Positions 8,318 through 16,907 of a DNA stretch of 64,000 bases are shown here, piece by piece. A program made the position numbers and the translations under genes. Source of the DNA: Pseudoalteromonas sp. FUC4 (lineage in GTDB: Bacteria > Pseudomonadota > Gammaproteobacteria > Enterobacterales > Alteromonadaceae); the NCBI RefSeq assembly GCF_008370255.1, contig NZ_SEUI01000002.1, positions 162,667 to 226,666 of the forward strand, given 5' to 3'. Each line of letters begins with the position of its first letter. Positions within the stretch are counted from its first letter, which is position 1. The notes under the pieces were generated by a model. It saw only the letters and a program-made list of their open reading frames with translations, was not told where the DNA came from and made no database searches.

Positions 8318-9679
8318 TTGAATAAAGGTATTTTGTTATTTCTACTCACCGTACTTTGTACCATTAATTCTGCGAACTCCGCAGAGACAACTTGGAAAAC
8401 CCAAGGTTATGGTTACGTTTTTCATACTGTAGACAATAAAACAACAGCCTTTGATTTAACAACTAAGCATTGCTTGGAAAACCACTTTATCACCGATGAG
8501 TTTGAACAAATCTCGTTCATTGAAGAAACACAAAAAGTGAATAAAAATACTCGCTTACTTAACTTTGGTGGTTTGTTTCCGTTAAAGCTAACGAAATTAG
8601 ACAGTTTACCTGCTCAATGCCAATCCAAAAAAACTGTTAGTATAAAAGACAAAAACTATGAATTTAATGCCAGTATTGTTCTTAACGTTCTAATGAATAA
8701 TTTTGAAGAGCACTATGCATTTTCAAAAGATAAAAATATCAATTGGGTGGAGCAGAGAAAACTTTGGCAAAAAAGAATAACCTCAAAAACTACGCAAGAT
8801 GAGCTATTTAGTATCATAGATGACTTTCTTAAAGAATTACGCGACGGTCATGCCATATTACTCAATCAAGAACTTGATAGGCTTTCACATTACTCACCAA
8901 GAAAGTGGTCATTTTGGGATGAATTAAAAGCGTACTCAGTAAATTACCCTCAATACTCAACTTACTGGGAATTACATACCGCATTAATTAAAAAGTCTCA
9001 GGAAAACATTAATAATTACATTGATAAAAAATACTCCACTCTTCAATATCACGATAATTTTACCTTAGCAAAAACGCCTCAAAATATTGCCTATTTAAAA
9101 ATAAGTAACTTTGATGATTTCTCAAATAATGACGTAAAAGCAACAAAAGAGGTTATGGAGATATTTACGCCTATCATCAAACAAAGCAATGGTTTAATTA
9201 TTGACTTGCGTTTTAGTATGGGTGGAAGTGACTTAGTGGCATTTTCTATTTTATCTTACTTAATAGATTCAGAATTAGCCTTGGGGGGAAAACAGTTTAA
9301 AACATCGACAGGCTACAGTGAACTTCAAAAAATTGTTGTCGTCCCATCAAAAATTAATAATTACACAGGAAGTATTGTTGTTTTAACTAGTCAAAAAACA
9401 CCTAGTGCGGCTGAAGTATTTCTTTTAGGTTTACAAGCTAGAGGCAATGTTACTTTTATTGGTGAAAGGAGCTACGGAGCTTTTAGCGATGCGTTAACAA
9501 AAGCTTTGCCTAATGGTTGGGGGATCACATTATCAAATGAAAGGTATCTCAATTCTTATGGGGAAAATTATGAAAACATTGGATTGCCTGTAGATCATGA
9601 ATTTGTATTTCTTAATGTGAACAATATTGAAAGCGGAAAAGATGTGCAGCTTAATGAGGCAATTAAAGCTTTTAGATAG
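8318..9679 (+). CDS. Secreted S41-family (C-terminal-processing-like) serine peptidase
   Basis: A 453-aa exported protein with a signal peptide (about residues 1-22). The C-terminal half is an S41/tail-specific protease core: NIAYLKISNFDDF, GLIIDLRFSMGGSD, the nucleophile motif TPSAAE (Ser near 363) and FIGERSYGAFSD. The N-terminal 230 residues contain the helical segment common in these proteins (ELRDGHAILLN); no PDZ domain is evident. The TTG start is chosen because AGGAG lies 6 nt upstream and it begins the signal peptide. The gene stands alone between a degenerate region and a REP palindrome. Its substrate is unknown. Confidence 0.75.
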   Translation: MNKGILLFLLTVLCTINSANSAETTWKTQGYGYVFHTVDNKTTAFDLTTKHCLENHFITDEFEQISFIEETQKVNKNTRLLNFGGLFPLKLTKLDSLPAQCQSKKTVSIKDKNYEFNASIVLNVLMNNFEEHYAFSKDKNINWVEQRKLWQKRITSKTTQDELFSIIDDFLKELRDGHAILLNQELDRLSHYSPRKWSFWDELKAYSVNYPQYSTYWELHTALIKKSQENINNYIDKKYSTLQYHDNFTLAKTPQNIAYLKISNFDDFSNNDVKATKEVMEIFTPIIKQSNGLIIDLRFSMGGSDLVAFSILSYLIDSELALGGKQFKTSTGYSELQKIVVVPSKINNYTGSIVVLTSQKTPSAAEVFLLGLQARGNVTFIGERSYGAFSDALTKALPNGWGITLSNERYLNSYGENYENIGLPVDHEFVFLNVNNIESGKDVQLNEAIKAFR

Positions 9680-9781
9680 GTGCATTCAGCGCATAATGAG
9701 GCATCACTAATGTCCGCAATTGGCACTCTCCGTCACTCGACAACATAAAATGTTGATAATAATTGGCAAGGTATTTTACTG

Positions 9782-9811
9782 TGTCGGATGGCGCTTCGCT
9801 TATCCGACCTA
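9782..9811. repeat. REP-like palindromic sequence
   Basis: TCGGAT and ATCCGA bracket GGCGCTTCGCTT. This closely resembles the widespread gammaproteobacterial REP/BIME family (TCGGATAAGCG half). It lies in the 387-bp gap between the S41 peptidase and zrgA. The rest of that gap holds a possible Zur site near its right end and nothing else I recognise. Confidence 0.6.
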
Positions 9812-10015
9812 CACTGGCACATACACGGCTGTCAGATTTAATTGAATCCTATTAATCAATTTCGACAACTAAACTTATCCCCGTAATTACGGCCCTTTAA
9901 CAACCACGTTTAACAACAAAGCGTTTTTAACATTAGAGCGCGTTGATTCTGTAACCCCTTTTAATAACTAGTTAAACACTCTCAATTATTATCTTTTTAG
10001 GACTCTATCAATATG

Positions 10016-10028
10016 TTATATTATAACA
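10016..10028. promoter_or_regulatory. Zur-like palindrome before the zinc-starvation operon
   Basis: TGTTAT-T-ATAACA is a perfect dyad 38 bp before zrgA. The half-sites match Zur boxes of gammaproteobacteria, but the centre is 2 bp shorter than the usual 15-bp core. Assigned mainly from the content of the operon behind it. Confidence 0.5.
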
Positions 10029-10066
10029 GCTAATGTATTTAGCTCTATTTAAATAAGGGTTAGTTT

Positions 10067-10603
10067 ATGAAAGTGGTTACTCAAGGGCTCAGTGTTGCCC
10101 TGCTGTTAGGGTTGGGTTTTAGTGCTTATGCGCAAAAACATGTGCATGGAGAAGGTGAGTTACTTATTGCTCAAGAGGGCAATGTGCTGCAAATGCAGTT
10201 TATTATTCCGGCTGCTGATGCGCTAGGTTTTGAGCACCAAGCTGCTAACTCATCTGATAAAAATGCCATTAACGTACTTGCTCAGCAATTAAGAAATAGT
10301 AGCCACGCTATTGATATAAAAGGGCAGTGTATTTTACAAAGTACCGAAAACTCACTTGCTCACAGCCACAGCCACAGTGAGCACGATGAGCACGATGAGC
10401 ACGATGAGCACGATGAGCACGATCATCATAATGTTGAAGCCACCTACAATTTTAACTGTAAAACACCGGTTATGGGCTTTTCGGTCACGTTATTTAACTT
10501 AATGCCTTCGCTGAATGCACTTAACGTGCAATGGATTAGTAATACGGGGCAGGGCTCAACAGAAGTAACGCGCAGTAATCCTGTAATAAGCTGGCAAAGC
10601 TAA
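10067..10603 (+). CDS. zrgA: ZrgA-like (DUF2796) periplasmic zinc-binding protein
   Basis: A 178-aa exported protein with a signal peptide (about 1-22), an opening KHVHGEGELLIAQEG typical of DUF2796, and a histidine/acidic linker at about residues 102-122 (HSHSHSEHDEHDEH and onward). The linker is built from five exact copies of a 9-bp unit. In Vibrio cholerae the related ZrgA belongs to a zinc-regulated ABC uptake system. Here it heads an operon of zinc-sparing enzymes behind a Zur-like dyad. AAGGG lies 7 nt before the ATG. The likely role is periplasmic zinc capture, handing metal to the ABC genes at 17566-19505. Confidence 0.8.
   Translation: MKVVTQGLSVALLLGLGFSAYAQKHVHGEGELLIAQEGNVLQMQFIIPAADALGFEHQAANSSDKNAINVLAQQLRNSSHAIDIKGQCILQSTENSLAHSHSHSEHDEHDEHDEHDEHDHHNVEATYNFNCKTPVMGFSVTLFNLMPSLNALNVQWISNTGQGSTEVTRSNPVISWQS
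10379..10423 (+). repeat. Five in-frame copies of a 9-bp unit (GAGCACGAT)
   Basis: Perfect tandem copies at 10379, 10388, 10397, 10406 and 10415 encode (Glu-His-Asp)x5 in zrgA. Slippage by whole units would change the number of metal-binding residues without shifting frame. Confidence 0.9.
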
Positions 10604-10664
10604 TATTTAGCCGCCAACTCACACCCATTAAACATAAATTGCTGACTAAATAAGAGCCGTAAGC

Positions 10665-11999
10665 ATGAAAAGCCAACTAATAAAAAATGCCCAATTGGTT
10701 AACGAAGGTAAAACGCAACGTGCTGATGTACGCATTACCAATCAATTTATTGAATGTATTGCCCCTAATATCACCCCGAGCGAAAACGATGATGTAATTG
10801 ACGCGCAAGGTGCGTACTTACTGCCGGGCATGATAGATGACCAAGTGCATTTTAGAGAGCCAGGTCTTACCCATAAAGGCTCTATATTAACTGAATCACG
10901 TGCGGCAGTGGCCGGCGGTATTACAAGTTATATGGAAATGCCTAATGTTAACCCCTCAACCACAAACAAAGCTGCGCTTGAGGCCAAATACGCCATAGCC
11001 GAGCAGCATTCTTATGCCAATTACTCTTTTTACCTTGGCGCTACAGAGCACAATTTAGATGATATTAAAGCGCTCGACCCTAAAAAAGTATGTGGCGTAA
11101 AAGTGTTTATGGGCGCCTCTACCGGTAATTTATTAGTAGAGAACCCACAAGCACTTGAGGGGATATTTCGCGAATGCCCTGTGCTTATAGTTACCCACTG
11201 CGAAGATGGAAAAACCATTAGCAAAAACAATCAGCGCTATGAGCAACAAGGCATTGTGCCTAGTATTACCGACCATCCAAAAATACGCGACGCAGAGGCG
11301 TGTTATGCCTCATCGTCGTATGCGGTGTCGCTTGCTAAAAAATACAATGCGCAATTGCATGTATTACACATAACCACCGAAAAAGAGCTGAGTTTGTTTA
11401 CTAAAGGCGATATTGCCAATAAAAGCATTACCGCAGAAGCCTGTGTACACCACTTATATTTTAGCGAGCAAGATTACGAAGCGTTAGGCAACTTAATAAA
11501 ATGTAACCCTGCCATAAAAGCTAAAACCGATCGTGATGCGCTAATAAACGCAGTTAAAAATAATCAAATAGATATTATTGCCACCGATCACGCTCCGCAT
11601 ACATGGCAAGAAAAACAAACCGATTATGTTAACGCGCCAGCAGGTTTGCCATTAGTAGAACACGCACTTTTAAGCTTACTAGAACACGTTAAACACAACC
11701 GCTTGAGCATTGAACAAGTAGTAGAAAAAACCGCACATAACCCCGCGCTGCGTTTTAAAGTAGATAAACGCGGCTTTATAAAAGAGGGTTACTACGCCGA
11801 CCTAGTGCTGGTAAGTACACAACAAACCACAAAGGTGAGCCATGACTCTTGCCGCTACCTTTGCGGTTGGACGCCTTTTGATGGCGTTGAGTTTTCATCA
11901 AAAATAGTAAGCACGTGGGTTAATGGCGAGCGCCTTTACGATGGCAAAACAGTCTCTAAACCTAGCAAACCTGCCATGCCTCTTGTTTTTAATCGTTAA
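10665..11999 (+). CDS. Dihydroorotase paralogue (class I-like) in a zinc-starvation operon
   Basis: A 444-aa amidohydrolase of the dihydroorotase group, which closes carbamoyl-aspartate to dihydroorotate in pyrimidine synthesis. Landmarks are DDQVHFREPGLTHKGS, GVKVFMGASTGN (the lysine normally carbamylated), VTHCEDG, LHVLHITTEKE, KCNPAIK and IIATDHAPH (catalytic Asp). The usual metal motif His-x-His is Gln-Val-His here, as I recall for the Bacteroidetes-like branch. The pyrC paralogue, folE2 and gamma-CA set is a known Zur-regulon pattern in which back-up enzymes cover for zinc-dependent ones. It lies 61 bp after zrgA and 17 bp before folE2. Confidence 0.82.
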   Translation: MKSQLIKNAQLVNEGKTQRADVRITNQFIECIAPNITPSENDDVIDAQGAYLLPGMIDDQVHFREPGLTHKGSILTESRAAVAGGITSYMEMPNVNPSTTNKAALEAKYAIAEQHSYANYSFYLGATEHNLDDIKALDPKKVCGVKVFMGASTGNLLVENPQALEGIFRECPVLIVTHCEDGKTISKNNQRYEQQGIVPSITDHPKIRDAEACYASSSYAVSLAKKYNAQLHVLHITTEKELSLFTKGDIANKSITAEACVHHLYFSEQDYEALGNLIKCNPAIKAKTDRDALINAVKNNQIDIIATDHAPHTWQEKQTDYVNAPAGLPLVEHALLSLLEHVKHNRLSIEQVVEKTAHNPALRFKVDKRGFIKEGYYADLVLVSTQQTTKVSHDSCRYLCGWTPFDGVEFSSKIVSTWVNGERLYDGKTVSKPSKPAMPLVFNR

Positions 12000-12016
12000 T
12001 TGGAATAGTTAAATTT

Positions 12017-12940
12017 ATGAATGCTAAAAGCCATTTGCCAGATATTACTTCGCAGAATAATTCTCTTAATGCACAACCTTTACAATGGGTAGGGATGGAA
12101 GGAATTTCGCTGCCTTTGCATGTTTTACCACACGATTGCGAACCTATCCATACGCACGCCAAAGCCGACATATTTGTAAGTTTAAATAAAGCCGAAGCCA
12201 AAGGCATACATATGTCGCGTTTGTATTTGCATCTTAAAGAGCAACTTGTAAATCAGCCTTTAACGGGCGAAAGTTTAACCGCGTTACTAAATACTATGCT
12301 GTACTCTCAACAAGGCCTAAGCTTAAGCGCTAAAGTAAATTTAGCCTTTGAGCTAACACTTAATAAACCTGCGCTTTTGTCAAATCAGTCGGGGTATCAG
12401 GCGTATCCGGTGAATGTATGTAAAACCATTGAAGACGGTGAAATTAACACCGAGCTTAGCCTTACTATTGCTTATTCAAGCACGTGCCCGTGCTCAGCCG
12501 CGCTTTCACGAAAAGCATTAAGCGATGCCGTAGCAGAGCAATTTACAGAGCAGCACGTTGATAAAAACGCATTGCTAGAGTGGCTTTCATCAGAGCAAGG
12601 CAGTATTGCTACACCACACAGCCAGCGCTCGTACGCGTACATAACAATGCGTATTAAAGGTGAAGAGCTTCCTGACTTACCTGCACTTATTACACAACTA
12701 GAAAGTGCGATTGGTACGCCTGTTCAAACCGCAGTAAAACGCGAAGACGAACAAGCATTTGCCAAGCTTAATGCCGAAAACTTACTTTTTTGCGAAGATG
12801 CCGCCCGCAGAATCAAACTGGCCTTAGAGCTAAAAACCAACATTTTCGACTACCACTTTAAAGTTGAACACCAAGAAAGCTTACACGCTCACAACGCTGT
12901 TGTGTACGACCAAAAGTTTTCGCAGCAGCGTGTTATTTAA
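12017..12940 (+). CDS. folE2: GTP cyclohydrolase FolE2 (type IB)
   Basis: A 307-aa GTP cyclohydrolase I of the zinc-independent type. It makes dihydroneopterin triphosphate for folate and related pterins when zinc-dependent FolE fails. Family marks: PLHVLPHDCEP region (about 34-44), the active-site cysteine motif STCPCSAALSRKAL near residues 156-169, HSQRSYAYI, and the C-terminal EDAARRIKLALE. Its place between a dihydroorotase paralogue and a gamma-carbonic anhydrase fits Zur control. Short spacing on both sides suggests one mRNA. Confidence 0.92.
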   Translation: MNAKSHLPDITSQNNSLNAQPLQWVGMEGISLPLHVLPHDCEPIHTHAKADIFVSLNKAEAKGIHMSRLYLHLKEQLVNQPLTGESLTALLNTMLYSQQGLSLSAKVNLAFELTLNKPALLSNQSGYQAYPVNVCKTIEDGEINTELSLTIAYSSTCPCSAALSRKALSDAVAEQFTEQHVDKNALLEWLSSEQGSIATPHSQRSYAYITMRIKGEELPDLPALITQLESAIGTPVQTAVKREDEQAFAKLNAENLLFCEDAARRIKLALELKTNIFDYHFKVEHQESLHAHNAVVYDQKFSQQRVI

Positions 12941-12972
12941 AACCTTAATTTGCATATTCAGTAGGATAAAAA

Positions 12973-13533
12973 ATGTTAAGAAAAAACCCAAACGGCCACA
13001 TGCCAAGTGTCGCACAAAGCGCATTTATAGACCCAATAGCCATTGTGTGTGGCAAAGTAATCATTGAAGACAATGTATTTATTGGCCCTTATGCGGTTAT
13101 TCGCGCCGATGAAGTAGACGACACTGGCGATATGCAGCCAATTATTATTAAAAAAAATTCAAACATACAAGATGGCGTGGTTATTCATTCTAAATCGGGG
13201 GCTGCGGTAACGATTGGTGAGCGCACGTCTATAGCGCACCGTTCAATTATACATGGCCCATGCAGCGTAGGGGATGATGTATTTATTGGCTTTAATTCGG
13301 TAGTATTTAGATCGCATGTGGGAAATGGGTGTGTAGTTAGGCATAACTGCGTTGTTGATGGATTAGATTTACCTAAAAACTTCCATGTACCACCAATGAC
13401 CAATATAGAACCCGGCTTTGACTTAAACAGTATAAGCAAAGTGCCGCCAGAGTATTCAACATTTTCTGAATCGGTGGTGTCTGCAAATCACGATTTGGTA
13501 AAAGGTTACAAGAAATTGGCTAATGAACTCTAA
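12973..13533 (+). CDS. Gamma-carbonic-anhydrase-like hexapeptide-repeat protein
   Basis: A 186-aa left-handed beta-helix protein built of hexapeptide repeats (AIVCGKVIIEDNVFIGPYAV, VTIGERTSIAHRS). Three histidines are placed as in gamma-carbonic anhydrases (VVIHSK, SIAHRSIIHGPC). A longer upstream start is not needed because the ATG at 12973 gives the usual family N terminus. This subgroup is often co-located with folE2 and COG0523 genes and is thought to back up zinc-dependent carbonic anhydrases, possibly with another metal. It overlaps the next gene by 11 bp. Confidence 0.8.
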   Translation: MLRKNPNGHMPSVAQSAFIDPIAIVCGKVIIEDNVFIGPYAVIRADEVDDTGDMQPIIIKKNSNIQDGVVIHSKSGAAVTIGERTSIAHRSIIHGPCSVGDDVFIGFNSVVFRSHVGNGCVVRHNCVVDGLDLPKNFHVPPMTNIEPGFDLNSISKVPPEYSTFSESVVSANHDLVKGYKKLANEL

Positions 13534-14566
13534 TAAGCAAATGCTAAAAGCAATACCCACTAATATTATTAGTGGGTTTTTAGGTGCCGGAAAAACCAGC
13601 GCTATTATATCGCTACTTAAAACCAAACCACGTACTGAACGCTGGGCAGTATTAGTAAACGAATTTGGCGAAGTAGGTATTGATGGCGCGCTACTTAATG
13701 GGCAACAAAGCCCAAACAGCGGTGTATTTATTCGCGAAGTATCCGGTGGCTGTATGTGCTGTACCGCCGGCGTGCCAATGCAAGTTGCACTTAATCAGCT
13801 GCTAAAACAAGCAAAACCAGACAGGCTTTTAATTGAACCCACAGGGCTTGGCCACCCAAAAGAAGTATTACAAACACTTTCATCATCGCATTATAAAAAT
13901 GTACTGAGCTTACAAAAAACAATTACTTTAGTTGATGCCAGAAAGCTCAATGACTCGCGTTATACAAGCCACGCTACGTTTAACCAACAAATTGATATTG
14001 CAGATATTATTGTAGGTAACAAGCACGATTTATACGCTCAAAATGACGCTGAAACATTAACTGATTACGTAATAAGCCGCGCAAACCAAACACAGCAAAT
14101 TGTATTTACTACTCAAGGTGAAATAGCGCCTGAGTTGTTAAAAGGTGAGTGCGGCTATAATCAATCAGCGCCTTGCACTGCGCATACTCATACAAACTCA
14201 GGCATTAATACCCGTGAAGCGCCGTTACCCACAAATGGCATACTTTGCATTAAAAATAGCGCTCAATGCTATCAAAGTATTGGCTGGCGTATTAGTGCAG
14301 CACACATATTTAGTAAAAAAGCGCTGCACGCTTTGTTTAGCAATTTAAAAGTAGAGCGAATTAAAGCCGTTATAAAAACAGACGAAGGGTTTGTAGGCTT
14401 TAACTTAGCGGAACAAGCCTTAACCGTTACCCCTTTAAACGATTGCCAAGAAAGCCGTATAGAAATAATAGCGATACAAATTAACTCTATGTGGGGGCAA
14501 CAACTCATGAACTGCTTAATTAATAATAAAACCAACTCAGAGAAAACTAACCATGAACACATTTAA
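13523..14566 (+). CDS. COG0523 (CobW/ZigA-type) metal-chaperone GTPase
   Basis: A 347-aa G3E GTPase. It has Walker A GFLGAGKTSA at residues 17-26, the metal-binding motif GGCMCC (about 75-80), LLIEPTGLGHP (switch region) and the base-recognition motif NKHDL. A CobW C-terminal domain follows residue ~235. Between them is TAHTHTNSG, a possible extra metal ligand patch. Zur-regulated members deliver scarce zinc to client enzymes. Its start overlaps the carbonic anhydrase gene and its end overlaps the next gene by 14 bp, so translation is coupled across three genes. Confidence 0.85.
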   Translation: MNSNKQMLKAIPTNIISGFLGAGKTSAIISLLKTKPRTERWAVLVNEFGEVGIDGALLNGQQSPNSGVFIREVSGGCMCCTAGVPMQVALNQLLKQAKPDRLLIEPTGLGHPKEVLQTLSSSHYKNVLSLQKTITLVDARKLNDSRYTSHATFNQQIDIADIIVGNKHDLYAQNDAETLTDYVISRANQTQQIVFTTQGEIAPELLKGECGYNQSAPCTAHTHTNSGINTREAPLPTNGILCIKNSAQCYQSIGWRISAAHIFSKKALHALFSNLKVERIKAVIKTDEGFVGFNLAEQALTVTPLNDCQESRIEIIAIQINSMWGQQLMNCLINNKTNSEKTNHEHI

Positions 14567-16181
14567 TGCATTAACCATTGCTTTAGTCAGTGCGCTTAGT
14601 GTTGGCTGTACATCTAACCTAGCCAAAAATACTAATGAAAGTTTTTCAGCGCAGCCGGCCTCGCAGCTACAAGCTCAAACTCTATCCGCTTTAAAAATAG
14701 CGACTTGGAACGTTGAGCACCTTGCATACCCAATAGATACAGGTTGTAGAGCCAGAACGCCAAGCGAAATAGCAGCAATGAAAGCGTATGCAAAAAACTT
14801 AGACGCCGATATTATTGCACTACAAGAAGTGGGATCTAAAGCGGCGTTACAGCAGATATTCTCTGAAGACGACTGGCAACTAATTATGTCTAGCCGAGCA
14901 GACAGCAAAGCCTATACGTGCCGACAAACGGGGGCTTTATCAACCCAGCAAAAAGTAGCCTTTGCAGTAAAAAAAGCAATACCTGTACTCAATACAGCTT
15001 CTATAGACCAATTAGGATTAGCAAGAGCAGGGCTGCGCTACGGATTACAAATAACCGTTAATACACAGCAAGGGCCAACCGATATACTTAACGTACATAT
15101 GAAAAGCGGCTGTTTTGTAGACGACTACTTAAAAAGCGACTCACCCGCGTGTAAAACTTATGCACAACAAGCACCGGTGCTTAATAGCTGGGTTGAAAAA
15201 CACGAAACAGCAGGCACGCCTTACGTAATATTAGGTGATTTTAACCACCGTATATCAGCGCCTTACAATAGGTTAACCCGCACTTTATTAAGTGATGAGC
15301 GCTCAACAAGTATTACGACCAGCCAATTATTAGGGTGCCAAGCACGCTATCCTGCGCCTATCGATCACATTATTGTTGGCGGTATGAATGCGAAAAATAT
15401 TACAAAGTCGGCCCAGGTGCATAAATTCAAAAATATGGATAACAAAGCCATGTTGAGTGACCACTGCGCTGTATCGGTTTCGCTTACTGCTAATGCGCAC
15501 TCACTGTCGTCGGCAGTGTTATGGCAAACAACCAGTAAAGAGTACAAAGCACTAGCAACTACAACCTATGAGCAAGCAAAAGCAGCGGTAATGCAATTGC
15601 CAAACACAGCGCATAACTGGGTGGCCGTGATGGATGTTGATGAAACCGTGCTTGATAATTCAGCTTATCAAAAACAAACCGAGCTTAACGGCAAAGGGTA
15701 TACGCCACAATCTTGGCAGGCATGGGTTGCAAGCGAAAAAGCCACACTGGTACCTGGTGCTAAATCGTTTATAGAAACAGTGTATAAACACGGTGGAAAA
15801 ATAGCGCTTGTTACTAACCGTAATAAACAAAACGATTTGCACACATGGAATAACCTTAAAGCCGTTGGCTTGCCTATAACGGTTGAAAACACCTGTTTAA
15901 TTGGCCGTTCAGAGGCTGACAAAAACGCCGTTAATAACAACGAATTTATTAACGATAAAGACTTGCGCCGCCAACAAGTAACACAAGGCACAGCTGATTG
16001 TTTTTCACCAAGTGGGCAAAATAATAACTGGCAGCAGCCACAGGTTATTAAGTTTCAGGTGGGGGATAACATAGAAGATTTTAGCGGCGTAACACAAGAA
16101 AGCGCCAATATAAAAACGCTACAACCCAAGCTTGGTAAATCATTATTTTTACTACCAAACCCTATGTATGGTTCGTGGTAA
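14553..16181 (+). CDS. Lipoprotein fusing an EEP nuclease domain to an e(P4)-type acid phosphatase
   Basis: A 542-aa predicted lipoprotein (lipobox LSVGC near residue 19). Domain 1 (about 45-315) is endonuclease/exonuclease/phosphatase-like: KIATWNVEH with Asn53, IIALQEVG, NVHMKSGC, ILGDFNHR, PIDHII and LSDHCAVSV. Domain 2 (about 325-540) is a class C/e(P4) HAD phosphatase: MDVDETVLDN with Asp361 and Asp363, KIALVTNRN and VGDNIEDF. The pair would cut nucleic acids outside the cytoplasm and dephosphorylate the nucleotides. Its place in a zinc-starvation operon is unexpected. EEP enzymes normally use magnesium, so it may scavenge phosphate, nucleosides or nucleotide-bound zinc. Confidence 0.8.
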   Translation: MNTFNALTIALVSALSVGCTSNLAKNTNESFSAQPASQLQAQTLSALKIATWNVEHLAYPIDTGCRARTPSEIAAMKAYAKNLDADIIALQEVGSKAALQQIFSEDDWQLIMSSRADSKAYTCRQTGALSTQQKVAFAVKKAIPVLNTASIDQLGLARAGLRYGLQITVNTQQGPTDILNVHMKSGCFVDDYLKSDSPACKTYAQQAPVLNSWVEKHETAGTPYVILGDFNHRISAPYNRLTRTLLSDERSTSITTSQLLGCQARYPAPIDHIIVGGMNAKNITKSAQVHKFKNMDNKAMLSDHCAVSVSLTANAHSLSSAVLWQTTSKEYKALATTTYEQAKAAVMQLPNTAHNWVAVMDVDETVLDNSAYQKQTELNGKGYTPQSWQAWVASEKATLVPGAKSFIETVYKHGGKIALVTNRNKQNDLHTWNNLKAVGLPITVENTCLIGRSEADKNAVNNNEFINDKDLRRQQVTQGTADCFSPSGQNNNWQQPQVIKFQVGDNIEDFSGVTQESANIKTLQPKLGKSLFLLPNPMYGSW

Positions 16182-16205
16182 ATACTATTAAAAAGGAAGA
16201 GTAAT

Positions 16206-16373
16206 ATGACCGAAAAATCACCAGCCCCAACAGGCTCAGGCTGCAGCAATACAAGCTGTTGCCCGCCACCGCAAAGCCCTGTAACACGTGATGCGCCAAA
16301 GGTAGGGCGAAACGATCCGTGTGTATGTGGTAACGGCCGTAAATATAAAAAGTGTTGTGGTAAAAACGCATAA
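16206..16373 (+). CDS. 55-aa SEC-C metal-binding protein
   Basis: A small gene behind GGAAGAG. The protein ends in [19 protein letters not shown], the SEC-C zinc-binding motif of SecA tails and related proteins. It also has a second cysteine cluster near the N terminus (GCSNTSCC). It contains little besides metal ligands. It closes the zinc-starvation operon 24 bp after the fusion lipoprotein gene and 34 bp before a strong terminator. Zinc buffering or delivery is a reasonable guess. Confidence 0.75.
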   Translation: MTEKSPAPTGSGCSNTSCCPPPQSPVTRDAPKVGRNDPCVCGNGRKYKKCCGKNA

Positions 16374-16404
16374 ATTGCAGCAAAGCTGCTTTTAATTTAG
16401 GCAT

Positions 16405-16438
16405 AAAAAAAGGGCTAACATTACGTTAGCCCTTTTTG
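16405..16438. terminator. Bidirectional intrinsic terminator
   Basis: AGGGCTAAC (16411-16419) pairs perfectly with GTTAGCCCT (16425-16433) with a 5-nt loop, A7 before and T5 after. It separates the convergent SEC-C gene and the gene ending at 16463. Confidence 0.9.
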
Positions 16439-16462
16439 TATTTAACCTAAATGTAAGTTATA

Positions 16463-16906
16463 TCAACTGGCCGCCACACTTATTTTTTGTTCAAGCGTGA
16501 AGGGCTTTGCATTTAAAATACCGTTAATTTGAATAACAATTTCACTATTGCCTGCCTTATTTGCCACATATTTTAAACGATGAATACCCCGGGTACTGGC
16601 AAGTTGTACAGAAGCAGCCCCAGTTAATTTAATATTTTTAGGGGCAACAAATTTTACACTTACCGCGCTGTAACGTTTAGGTACTAAGTAACTAAAGCTT
16701 GCCGTGCTGGGGCTACCCACTTTTACTTGCGCTTGTTTGGCATGTTCAAACGAGAAGTTTTGTAAAATAGGAGGCTGAAAGTGTTGCCGAGCAAAAGGGT
16801 GAAACTGATTTAACCCCACGCCCGCATGAAACTCACACGCACCAGCGCCTAAAGAACTCAAAAAAGCTAAACCGCACAATCCTCGTTTTATATTTATGTA
16901 TTTCAC
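16463..16906 (-). CDS. Exported protein of unknown function in the zinc locus
   Basis: A 147-aa protein with a signal peptide ending about residue 23. The mature N terminus is histidine-rich (CEFHAGVGLNQFHPFARQHF); a beta-rich C-terminal part follows (VQLASTRGIHRLKYVANKAG). The GTG start is favoured because GAGG lies 6 nt upstream, inside the end of the preceding DUF3299 gene. It would be translated with that gene. I do not recognise the family. The His-rich start and the neighbours suggest periplasmic metal handling. Confidence 0.6.
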   Translation of the reverse strand: MKYINIKRGLCGLAFLSSLGAGACEFHAGVGLNQFHPFARQHFQPPILQNFSFEHAKQAQVKVGSPSTASFSYLVPKRYSAVSVKFVAPKNIKLTGAASVQLASTRGIHRLKYVANKAGNSEIVIQINGILNAKPFTLEQKISVAAS

Positions 16907-16907
16907 T

